DNA from: CAYUWG01 sp964448285
GTDB taxonomy: Bacteria > Bacteroidota > Ignavibacteria > SZUA-365
Length of the DNA: 6,992 bases
Direction: 5' to 3'
Assembly (NCBI GenBank): GCA_964448285.1
Contig: CAYUWG010000128.1
Location: 1-6,992, forward strand
A program made the translations under genes and the position numbers. The first letter of the stretch is position 1; each line of letters opens with the position of its first letter. The notes beneath the pieces were generated by a model that was not told the origin of the DNA, searched no databases, and saw nothing but the letters and a program-made list of their open reading frames with translations. Below, in pieces: positions 1-6,091 of the stretch.

Positions 1-1024
1 TCTCGCGCGAAGTCCCGACCAACCGCGCTACACCCGCGTCGATTCCTTCCGGTCGTTCGGTTACTTCGCGCATGACGAGAACGGGCTTTCGAAGCGAGGG
101 CCCTTCTTCCTGAATGCCGCCGGAATCGGTAAGCAAAAGGATGCTGTGATCCATTAGGAGAATCAATTGCTCATACCGGACAGGTTCAATGAGGTGAATG
201 CGCTCCTGCTTTCGCAACAACCGATCGACGACGCTTCGCACGTTCGGATTCGGATGCACGGGATAGACGATAGAGACGTCGTCGTGCGACGCAACGATGT
301 CCAGCATGGCCAAGCACATCTGTTCGAACGGAGCGCCAAAACTCTCTCGACGGTGCGCCGTGACGGTGATGAGCCGAGTCTTTTCTTCGAGAACGTCTTC
401 GACGAAAGCGTTGGGAAGCCCGGCTTCAACGAGGAGCGCTTTTCTTTTCGCTTCCGGCGAGGCAGAGAGGATTTCCTTTCCGAGGAGCAGGGCATCGATC
501 ACCGTGTTGCCCGTGATATGGATGGTTTTCGGGTCGCGACCTTCACGCATGAGATTTCCTGCGGACGCTTTCGTTGGCGCGAAATGATAATCCGCAAGCG
601 AGGCTGTCAGTGTTCGGTTCATCTCTTCCGGAAACGGACTGTACCGGTTGAACGTGCGCAGTCCCGCTTCAACATGGCCGACCTTGATCTTCTGGTAATA
701 CGCCGCCAACGACGCTGCGAAGACCGTGGTTGTATCGCCTTGAACCAACAGAACGTCCGGCCGATATTCTTCGAGCACGGGCTTCATCTTCAACAGCACG
801 GAAGAGGTGACATGCTCAAGCGTTTGGTTCTGAACCATGACGTCGAGGTCAACGTCATCGACGATTCCGAAGAAGTCCGTGACGGCGCGAAGCAGTTCTT
901 TGTGTTGAGAAGTGAAACAGACGGTGACGCGAAAATCCCCCGGTCGCTTCTGAAGATGACGAATGACCGGAGCGAGCTTGATGGCTTCCGGGCGCGTTCC
1001 AAAGGCGAAAAGCACGTGCTTCAT
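1..1024 (-). CDS. wecB: UDP-N-acetylglucosamine 2-epimerase (non-hydrolysing), 3' end cut by window edge
   Basis: This cytosolic enzyme interconverts UDP-GlcNAc and UDP-ManNAc, the precursor for ManNAc-containing surface polysaccharides. Translating the minus strand from the ATG at 1024-1022 gives 341 residues with no stop before the window edge; the family is usually about 360-380 residues, so some 20-40 C-terminal residues are missing. Visible motifs are GTRPEAIKLAPV (residues 9-20), QGDTTT (95-100), GHVEAGLRT (116-124), FPEEMNRTLT (131-140), TAHRRESFG (222-230) and TDSGGIQEEGPSLRKPVLVMRE (299-320). By motif alignment with E. coli WecB, the catalytic Asp, Glu, Glu and His correspond to D97, E119, E133 and H224, so the enzyme looks active. 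About nine extra residues lie between E133 and H224 relative to E. coli. The start has no good Shine-Dalgarno but coincides with the beginning of the Rossmann-like fold. The gene follows the PrsW gene after 78 bases and may share its transcript. Family assignment is firm; the polysaccharide it serves is unknown. Confidence 0.96.
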   Translation of the reverse strand, partial: MKHVLFAFGTRPEAIKLAPVIRHLQKRPGDFRVTVCFTSQHKELLRAVTDFFGIVDDVDLDVMVQNQTLEHVTSSVLLKMKPVLEEYRPDVLLVQGDTTTVFAASLAAYYQKIKVGHVEAGLRTFNRYSPFPEEMNRTLTASLADYHFAPTKASAGNLMREGRDPKTIHITGNTVIDALLLGKEILSASPEAKRKALLVEAGLPNAFVEDVLEEKTRLITVTAHRRESFGAPFEQMCLAMLDIVASHDDVSIVYPVHPNPNVRSVVDRLLRKQERIHLIEPVRYEQLILLMDHSILLLTDSGGIQEEGPSLRKPVLVMREVTERPEGIDAGVARLVGTSRE

Positions 1025-1102
1025 GAGTGGAGGCTCACAGGAGAATGACGGAAAGAGGTTTGGTACAACCGGCGTGAGTGAGGAGATATCGTGCCGTGCA
1101 CT

Positions 1103-2062
1103 TCAATATAAACGCGCCGCCGGTGTCTGCATGTCGTTTTCGAGAAGCGTCGCTATTTGAGAACGGATCTGGTCCACTTCTGCGAGATACTCTTCCTGCT
1201 CTTTTCCTTCGCAAAACCGGCTCTGTGATTTTCGAAACGCGAGCCGCGTTGCGAGTTGGACGTACTCCTTGCGGTCGATGATCGGCGAGAGCCATCCGAC
1301 GAGACGGCGTTTGCTGGAGTAGGGGAGATAATTCAGGTGCGTCGCTGGGATCAGGCCGTTGCCGGTTTCTTCCCGAAGTTCACGAACGATCAGCCGGTTC
1401 TCGTACATGAGCGAGACCTGCAGCAGAATCATGATGACGAAGAGACTGAAGATGATGAACAACGCACCGAGTGAGATGAACAACTCGCTGCTCGACATCA
1501 CCGATGCATTCCAGAGGAAGTGCATTCCCATGGCCGCCGCCAGGCCTACGAGGCGCAGCGGCCACTTGAAGCGACGGAGGTTGAACTTCGTGATGCCGAC
1601 GAAGGCGCCGAAGATTCCGGAAGCCATCGCATGCATCACCGCGGAAAAGAGTGTTCGAACGATTACGAGGAAGACCCACTCTTGCGGTGTCGTCGCGGTC
1701 ATGAAATAGAGGAAGTTCTCGGTCATCCCGAACCCGAGGCCGATTGCCATGCCATAGACGACGCCGTCGGTGATGTTATCGAAACGTTTGTCTCGCGCAG
1801 ACCAGAGGAGAAAAATCCCTTTCGTGATCTCTTCGACAACCGGTGCGATGATGACCGCATCGAAGTAGTCCGAGCTTCCGACGGCGCTCGAAGCGACGAC
1901 GCTGAAAAGTATTCCGAAGAACACCGCTCCGAGCGCTCCCCAGAGGAAATGCGTCAGCAGGAGGCGGATCGGCTCCCGGTCGTAGCGATCCATGATCCAG
2001 ATGCCCCAGAGATAAGCGAGTATGGGAATGACGGCAAAGACTAAGGAAGCGACGGCTTGCAT
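1103..2062 (-). CDS. PrsW-family intramembrane metalloprotease (MEROPS M82 type)
   Basis: This is a 319-residue multi-pass membrane protein. It has the PrsW signature: EEITK at residues 77-81 (E77, E78, K81) in one hydrophobic segment, FGMTEN at 111-116 (E115, N116), His144 in RTLFSAVMHA, and His181 in MGMHFLWN. These are the acidic and histidine residues expected at the metal site. By eye there are about seven hydrophobic spans: 3-22, 33-58, 68-88, 99-122, 128-156, 168-187 and 192-216. After the last span comes a soluble tail of roughly 100 residues (217-319), rich in Arg, Lys and Glu, without a domain I recognise. In Bacillus subtilis PrsW makes the first cut in anti-sigma factor RsiW; here no sigma/anti-sigma pair is adjacent, so the substrate is unknown. 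The start is the only Met before the first span; no Shine-Dalgarno is evident. It begins 38 bases after the CNNM-type gene stop, suggesting an operon. Confidence 0.92.
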   Translation of the reverse strand: MQAVASLVFAVIPILAYLWGIWIMDRYDREPIRLLLTHFLWGALGAVFFGILFSVVASSAVGSSDYFDAVIIAPVVEEITKGIFLLWSARDKRFDNITDGVVYGMAIGLGFGMTENFLYFMTATTPQEWVFLVIVRTLFSAVMHAMASGIFGAFVGITKFNLRRFKWPLRLVGLAAAMGMHFLWNASVMSSSELFISLGALFIIFSLFVIMILLQVSLMYENRLIVRELREETGNGLIPATHLNYLPYSSKRRLVGWLSPIIDRKEYVQLATRLAFRKSQSRFCEGKEQEEYLAEVDQIRSQIATLLENDMQTPAARLY

Positions 2063-2100
2063 GAATGATTCAGCGACTTACAAAACCGCGGGCAATATAC

Positions 2101-3423
2101 TCATGCCTCTTCATTTCGCTGAATGGATTCCCGGCAGAAACGCGCCTTCCTGATGCGACGATCCTGTACGGAGAGGACTTCGACTTTCACATTATCATAA
2201 TTGACACGATCGCCCTTTTCCGGGAGCCGCCCGAGGAGAAACGTGATGAACCCGCCGACGGTGTCATAATCTTCGCTCTCGGGGATGTCCATGTTCAATG
2301 CATCATTGAAATCCGAGATGTTCAGGCTTCCAACGACATCCACCGAACCGTCCGGGAGAATTTCATACGACGGGGGTTCTTCATCGTACTCATCACGAAT
2401 GTCACCGACGATCTCTTCGATGATATCCTCGAGTGTAATCAGCCCCTCCGTGCCGCCGAATTCATCGACGACGATGGCGAGGTGAATGCGCTTGCGCTGG
2501 AACTCACGAAGCAACTCGGAGATCGGTTTGCTGTCGGGTACGATGAAAGGAGGACGGATGATATCCGCAAGAATGATCAGGTTCGGATGTTGCACGAGGC
2601 TCACCACGTCTTTTACATAGACGACCCCGATGATGTTGTCGAGCGATTCCCTGTACACGGGCATCCGGGTGAATCCTTCCTGCAGTGTAAGTGCGAGAAT
2701 CTCGTCCGCAGTCATCGATGCATCGATCGCGACGATGTCCTTGCGCGGGACCATGATCTCGCCCGCCGTCGTGTCGGTGAACTGGAGGATGCTCTCGATG
2801 AGTTCGTGTTCCGTCTTGTCGATGATGCCGGTCTTCGTCCCTTCTTCAATCAAATCCATCAGCCCTTCCTCGGACATCATAGTCTCGCTGAACTGCGCTT
2901 TCTGGCTTCCGATGGGTTTGAGAAAAAGGTCTGCAAGAACGGTCATCACCCTGCTCGGGAAATACAACAACCGCGTGAGGAATTCGAGGAATCCTGCTGC
3001 GCGGAGACTGATCGGAATTGCGAAGGTCGCACCGAGCGATTGAGCGGCAAGGGATTCGGTAACGAGATACACGGAAGCGATGAAGCTTGCGGTCATGATA
3101 AACGTGATCAGCCGGAAGAACGGCTGGAGCCAGTCGATGTTCAAGCCTGCCGTAAAAAGCGAAACCCCGTGCGCGACGTATGGTGTGACGATGGCAGCAG
3201 AAAGGAGGATGAAGAACGTGTTCGTGATTTGAACCGCAGCCTGAAGCCGCTCTTCGTGTTCCTTGATGTGAAGAACGACTCCGGCGCGTGGATCATCGCC
3301 TTCCAGTTCCTCGAGCTTCGAACGCGAAGCCTGCGCAACGGCAAAACTTCCCGTCGAAATGAAAGCCGAAAAGAGAACGGAGAACAGAAAGAGCAGGCTA
3401 TCGAGAAGGGGTTCGCCCGTCAT
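2101..3423 (-). CDS. CNNM/CorC-type membrane protein with two CBS domains (hemolysin C / CorC family)
   Basis: This 440-residue protein has the full layout of the bacterial CNNM family: an N-terminal membrane domain (DUF21, about residues 1-185, hydrophobic spans near 8-30, 68-88, 103-125 and 135-165), a CBS pair (about 220-280 and 287-345, with FTRMPVYRESLDNIIG at 251-266 and VVDEFGGTEGLITLEDIIEEIVGD at 318-341) and a C-terminal CorC_HlyC domain (about 352-430). Relatives export or regulate Mg2+ (CorC, CNNM/MpfA) or carry the older label 'hemolysin'; true hemolysin activity is not implied. Two membrane-domain signatures depart from consensus: the usual S-x-S-E-T-A region reads STGSFAVA (23-30), with Ser where Glu is normal, and the usual GE-x-x-PK reads TESLAAQ (122-128), keeping the Glu but losing Pro-Lys. 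Ion transport is therefore uncertain. The ATG start lies directly ahead of the first span, with a poor ribosome site. The gene is 226 bases beyond rpsT and 38 before the PrsW gene. Confidence 0.93.
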   Translation of the reverse strand: MTGEPLLDSLLFLFSVLFSAFISTGSFAVAQASRSKLEELEGDDPRAGVVLHIKEHEERLQAAVQITNTFFILLSAAIVTPYVAHGVSLFTAGLNIDWLQPFFRLITFIMTASFIASVYLVTESLAAQSLGATFAIPISLRAAGFLEFLTRLLYFPSRVMTVLADLFLKPIGSQKAQFSETMMSEEGLMDLIEEGTKTGIIDKTEHELIESILQFTDTTAGEIMVPRKDIVAIDASMTADEILALTLQEGFTRMPVYRESLDNIIGVVYVKDVVSLVQHPNLIILADIIRPPFIVPDSKPISELLREFQRKRIHLAIVVDEFGGTEGLITLEDIIEEIVGDIRDEYDEEPPSYEILPDGSVDVVGSLNISDFNDALNMDIPESEDYDTVGGFITFLLGRLPEKGDRVNYDNVKVEVLSVQDRRIRKARFCRESIQRNEEA

Positions 3424-3591
3424 ACTGATCCCCGGCTTGATGGGGGAGGTATAGCTTTATATCCCGGAGGCTCCATCCTAAGGAAAGCTCCAAACCGGAT
3501 GGGTGATGGAATGCGATGCGTCAGTCATACCCAGAAAATGGAGACGGGACGACATTCTTCCAAAGATTGCGGGTTGAACGAAATGCACTAA

Positions 3592-3616
3592 GACACGCTG
3601 TGCCTTGGCGCGTGTC
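3592..3616 (-). terminator. possible weak hairpin terminator after rpsT
   Basis: GACACGC (3592-3598) pairs perfectly with GCGTGTC (3610-3616), giving a 7-bp stem with an 11-base loop, 34 bases beyond the rpsT stop on the minus strand. Only a very short T run follows on that strand, so intrinsic termination would be weak. A second hairpin, TGCGG/CCGCA (3626-3630 with 3638-3642), lies between this one and the rpsT stop. Either could equally be an mRNA 3'-end stabiliser. Confidence 0.3.
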
Positions 3617-3649
3617 ATCGTCGAATGCGGACATAAGCCGCAGGAAAGT

Positions 3650-3904
3650 TTACTGAAGACCTTTGACGTGCTTCGCGAGTTTGGCTTTCTTCTGAGCCGC
3701 GGTGTTCTTGTGGATCAGGCCTTTCGCAGCCGAGCGATCGAGGACGGAGGAGACTTCTTTGTACAGTTCCTCAGCTTTCGCTTTCTCGGTCGTGAGCCGC
3801 AGTTCCTTGACGACGTTTCTCATGCGCGACTTCGAAGCTTTATTCCTCTCGTGCTTCCGCTCGTTCGTTCGAACTCGTTTCTTTGCTGATTTATGTTGTG
3901 GCAT
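3650..3904 (-). CDS. rpsT: 30S ribosomal protein S20
   Basis: This 84-residue, strongly basic protein binds 16S rRNA in the body of the 30S subunit and helps early assembly. It begins MPQHKSAKKRVRTNERKHERN, the typical S20 opening, followed by the long helical segments expected (SRMRNVVKELRLTTEKAKAEELYKEVSSVLDRSAAKGLIHKNTAAQKKAKLAKHV). It keeps the conserved G-x-IHKN-x-A-x-x-KK-x-x-L motif at residues 62-76. Length is normal for the family. The ATG at 3904-3902 is preceded by a clear Shine-Dalgarno, AAGGAA, with about 6 bases spacing, the best ribosome site on the minus strand here. A Bacteroidota-type promoter sits about 30 bases upstream. As is common, the gene appears to be transcribed on its own, with candidate hairpins after the stop. 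It is transcribed divergently from the deoxynucleoside kinase operon. Confidence 0.97.
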   Translation of the reverse strand: MPQHKSAKKRVRTNERKHERNKASKSRMRNVVKELRLTTEKAKAEELYKEVSSVLDRSAAKGLIHKNTAAQKKAKLAKHVKGLQ

Positions 3905-3932
3905 GGTGTTCCTTTTTCATTCAAAACAAGGT

Positions 3933-3964
3933 CAAATATAGGCCTTGACCATAGTGCGAAACAA
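3933..3964 (-). promoter_or_regulatory. Bacteroidota-type promoter for rpsT (TTG / TATATTTG), within an inverted repeat
   Basis: On the minus strand TATATTTG (3940-3933) is an exact match to the TAnnTTTG -7 consensus of Bacteroidota primary sigma factors, and a TTG (3964-3962) stands 21 bases upstream as the -33 element. Transcription would start near 3926, leaving a leader of roughly 20-25 bases that carries the AAGGAA ribosome site of rpsT. The -7 box overlaps the left arm of an inverted repeat, GGTCAA (3930-3935) and TTGACC (3945-3950), separated by 9 bases, which could be an operator. The promoter match is seen directly; its use and any regulation are inferred. Confidence 0.6.
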
Positions 3965-4060
3965 GACAACACCTGCGAAGGCCGTTTGCAGCAAGCACTC
4001 GAAATCCCCGGAAGCAGGAGTCGTTCGCACATTTCGCTTCGCGTGAGAACCATCGATATT

Positions 4061-4073
4061 CTCCATCATGGAG
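4061..4073. repeat. short palindrome upstream of the kinase gene
   Basis: CTCCATCATGGAG is a perfect 6-bp inverted repeat around one central base, 22 bases before the preferred kinase start. The right arm contains GGAG, which could serve as a distant ribosome site for the alternative GTG start at 4084. It may be an operator or a leader hairpin, but a repeat this short can occur by chance. I found no convincing promoter for the plus-strand operon between 3951 and 4083. Confidence 0.2.
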
Positions 4074-4095
4074 CGTCGTTACGGTGGAATCTCAC

Positions 4096-4776
4096 ATGAA
4101 GCGTTATCTTTCGGACATGAAATCGGAGATTCGTTACATCGCCATCGAAGGAGTGATTGGTGCCGGAAAAACGAGCCTTGCGAAGTTGTTGCACACGCGT
4201 TTAGGCGGACAGCTCATCAAGGAACGATTCGAAGAAAACCCTTTCCTCTCGCGCTTCTATGAAGACCCCGAGCGTTATGCATTTCAGACGCAGATATTTT
4301 TTCTCCTCACGCGGTTCAAGCAATTACAGCAGCTTTCACAAACCGATCTCTTCGATCACTACTTCATCACAGACTACATTTTCGAGAAGGACAAAATCTT
4401 CGCGCATTTGAACTTGCAGGACGACGAGTTGCAACTCTACGATATGATTTCCGCCAGCATCGGGAAGAACCTCCCCCGTCCGGACCTCGTCGTCTATCTA
4501 CAATCGAGTGTTGACAGGCTCATGCAAAACATCAAATCGCGCGGTAGAGCCTTCGAGTACGGCATCTCACGCAATTACATTTCCGATTTGAACGATGCGT
4601 ACAACTACTTCTTCTTTCGTTACAAAGGATCACCCTTGTTGATCGTCAATGCAACGGAGATCGACTTCGTGAAAAACGACGATCATCTCGAAGACCTGAT
4701 CGCACAAATCCTGAAGCCGGATCATGTCGCGGTCGAATACTACACGCCACACCACAGAACCTCCGGAGATACCTGA
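4096..4776 (+). CDS. deoxynucleoside kinase (dCK/dGK/dAK superfamily)
   Basis: This cytosolic kinase phosphorylates deoxynucleosides with ATP in the salvage route to dNTPs. From the ATG at 4096 it has 226 residues, normal for the family. It shows a P-loop GVIGAGKTS (19-27, K25), a substrate-site stretch KERFEENPFLSRFYED (42-57) containing the probable catalytic base E43, QTQIFFLLTRF (64-74), the core strand RPDLVVYLQSS (128-138), and an arginine-bearing lid SRGRAFE (148-154). The usual ERS/DRS motif is replaced by TDYIFEKDKIFA (92-103), so the preferred base cannot be predicted. Three starts are possible: GTG 4084, ATG 4096 and ATG 4117. I prefer 4096 because GGTGGAA lies just upstream; 4117 would still keep the whole fold but has no ribosome site. 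The stop overlaps the next start by one base (TGATG). Family assignment is secure; substrate is open. Confidence 0.93.
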   Translation: MKRYLSDMKSEIRYIAIEGVIGAGKTSLAKLLHTRLGGQLIKERFEENPFLSRFYEDPERYAFQTQIFFLLTRFKQLQQLSQTDLFDHYFITDYIFEKDKIFAHLNLQDDELQLYDMISASIGKNLPRPDLVVYLQSSVDRLMQNIKSRGRAFEYGISRNYISDLNDAYNYFFFRYKGSPLLIVNATEIDFVKNDDHLEDLIAQILKPDHVAVEYYTPHHRTSGDT

Positions 4777-4946
4777 TGCTTCGCATGATCATCGGCGCGA
4801 TCGTGCTCTACTTCGTCTTCTGGTTTCTTAATCGCATCATGAGTCCGAAGAAGACGCGCATGAAGGAGCCGCCACAGAACCGGAACCGGGATGGCCGCTC
4901 TGCGATCGATGCGGAGTTCGAGGAATTGAACGACCGCGATCGATGA
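4776..4946 (+). CDS. 56-residue single-span membrane miniprotein
   Basis: The reading frame encodes 56 residues. Residues 4-18 (MIIGAIVLYFVFWFL) form one membrane span, followed by a basic linker (about 19-41: KK, K, several Arg) and an acidic end (IDAEFEELNDRD, 44-55). The distribution suggests an N-terminal anchor with the basic and acidic tail in the cytoplasm. It looks like a real gene: a strong Shine-Dalgarno GGAG (4765-4768) stands 7 bases before the ATG; the start overlaps the kinase stop (TGATG); and its stop overlaps the glycosyltransferase start (ATGA). I do not recognise a function. The layout resembles small DUF4834-like proteins of Bacteroidota (one span, polar linker, acidic end), a comparison from memory only. 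It may help localise or stabilise a membrane complex. Easily missed because it is so short. Confidence 0.8.
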   Translation: MLRMIIGAIVLYFVFWFLNRIMSPKKTRMKEPPQNRNRDGRSAIDAEFEELNDRDR

Positions 4947-6091
4947 GCCGTCTCGAACGCCTTTTCAAAAGGACTGTCTTTTCATTCTTCCGGCTGTTCA
5001 TTCACGTCGGCAAGGTCGGGACGATCCCGCGTTCATCCGTTCGAAGGATTCTCGTGATCCGGCAGCACAATCAGCTCGGTGATATGCTCTGTGCCGTGCC
5101 GCTGCTTCGCGCATTGCGCACAACGTACCCCGACGCATTCATCGCATTACTCGCGCGTCCGATGAACAGCGAAGTTCTGCGTGGCTCCTCGTTTCTTGAT
5201 GAAGTCATCGTCTATGATAAGCGCACGTTCATTCGCAGCCCGATCGAAGTCTGGCGCTTTGCACGCTCGTTGAGGAAGAAACGATTCGATCTCGTCATCG
5301 CCCCGGCGACGGTTTCCATGTCCGTAACAAGCGACGTGATCGCGTTTTTGTGCGGGTCGAAAAGACGCATCGGGCCCGGTTCGCTCATGGGGAAAAGGAA
5401 CATGACGGCGTACCTCTACAACGTCCCCGTGCATTTGGATTGGAGCCGTGACGAAACCGTCCATCAGACGAAGCGGAATTTAGATATTGCATCCATACTC
5501 GTTCTCGAAGGCGTCTCGCTCGAACTTGAAATTGCGTTGTCGCAAGAAGAGCGAAACAGGGGAGCGGAGTTCCTTCACAAACGCATCGGGAAAAGAGATC
5601 TCATCATCGGCTTTCATCCCGGTGCTGCGAAAGTTCAGAACCGATGGGACGCGTTGCACTTTGCGGAGATCGCGAATCGTTGCGCGGAAATCCTTGGCGC
5701 TTCCATCGTCATTACCGCAGGCCCGGACGACGAAGATGCGCTGAAAGAGATGACGATCAACGTTCCGAATGAAACCGTCGTGCTTCACAATGAGCCGATC
5801 CGTTTCGTCGCAAGCGTGATTCATCATTGCGACCTCTTCCTCACGAACGACACCGGCATGATGCACGTCGCCGCAGCGGTCGGCACGCCGACGCTTTCGC
5901 TCTTCGGACCGACCGATCCACTGCAGTGGGCACCGATCGGGGAACGGCATCGGTTCATTCTCGGCCATGGGAATTCCATCGATTCGATCGAAGTAGAAAA
6001 GGTGTGGAAGGAATTGCGGGCGATGCTCGCCGGAAGATTGCGTCAACCGGTTGCTGACGAGAGAAAGCTGGACGAAGTGCGCGCGACATGA
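4943..6091 (+). CDS. glycosyltransferase family 9 protein (ADP-heptose:LPS heptosyltransferase type)
   Basis: This 382-residue protein has the GT-B fold layout of RfaF/WaaC-like enzymes, which transfer heptose or another sugar to lipopolysaccharide core at the cytoplasmic face of the inner membrane. Motifs are RILVIRQHNQLGDMLCAVPLLRAL (35-58, with G46-D47), FDLVIAPA (115-122), GFHPGAA (223-229), a strand IVITAGPDDE (255-264) and the nucleotide-sugar site FLTNDTGMMHVAAAVGTPTLSLFGPTDPLQWAP (299-331). The first 30 residues form a basic, hydrophobic, possibly amphipathic extension (LFKRTVFSFFRLFIHVGK) that could attach it to the membrane; the last 17 residues are polar. The start overlaps the miniprotein stop by 4 bases and no Shine-Dalgarno is close, so coupled translation is likely. 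The acceptor and sugar cannot be read from sequence. Together with wecB nearby it implies a Gram-negative-type envelope glycan. Confidence 0.93.
   Translation: MSRLERLFKRTVFSFFRLFIHVGKVGTIPRSSVRRILVIRQHNQLGDMLCAVPLLRALRTTYPDAFIALLARPMNSEVLRGSSFLDEVIVYDKRTFIRSPIEVWRFARSLRKKRFDLVIAPATVSMSVTSDVIAFLCGSKRRIGPGSLMGKRNMTAYLYNVPVHLDWSRDETVHQTKRNLDIASILVLEGVSLELEIALSQEERNRGAEFLHKRIGKRDLIIGFHPGAAKVQNRWDALHFAEIANRCAEILGASIVITAGPDDEDALKEMTINVPNETVVLHNEPIRFVASVIHHCDLFLTNDTGMMHVAAAVGTPTLSLFGPTDPLQWAPIGERHRFILGHGNSIDSIEVEKVWKELRAMLAGRLRQPVADERKLDEVRAT

Noticed and set aside
167..1048. A 293-codon open frame on the plus strand opposite wecB
   Set aside because: WecB on the other strand has every catalytic motif; the plus-strand translation is Arg/Asp-rich and resembles no family.
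1025..1102. Hairpin or promoter between the PrsW gene and wecB
   Set aside because: Only 4-bp stems and no recognisable promoter boxes; not distinguishable from chance.
2065..3591. A 508-codon open frame on the plus strand across the CNNM gene
   Set aside because: It is antisense to a gene with clear domains throughout its length, its translation is low-complexity and charged with no domain I recognise, and it starts and ends in neighbouring intergenic DNA without a ribosome site. It is a shadow of codon bias.
3424..3591. Possible tRNA or small RNA between the CNNM gene and rpsT (a GTTCAACCC string is present on the minus strand)
   Set aside because: No flanking acceptor, D or anticodon arms could be folded around it. 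Two TA-rich strings near 3450 on the minus strand were also considered as promoter elements for the CNNM gene, but the spacing to any -33/-35 element is wrong.
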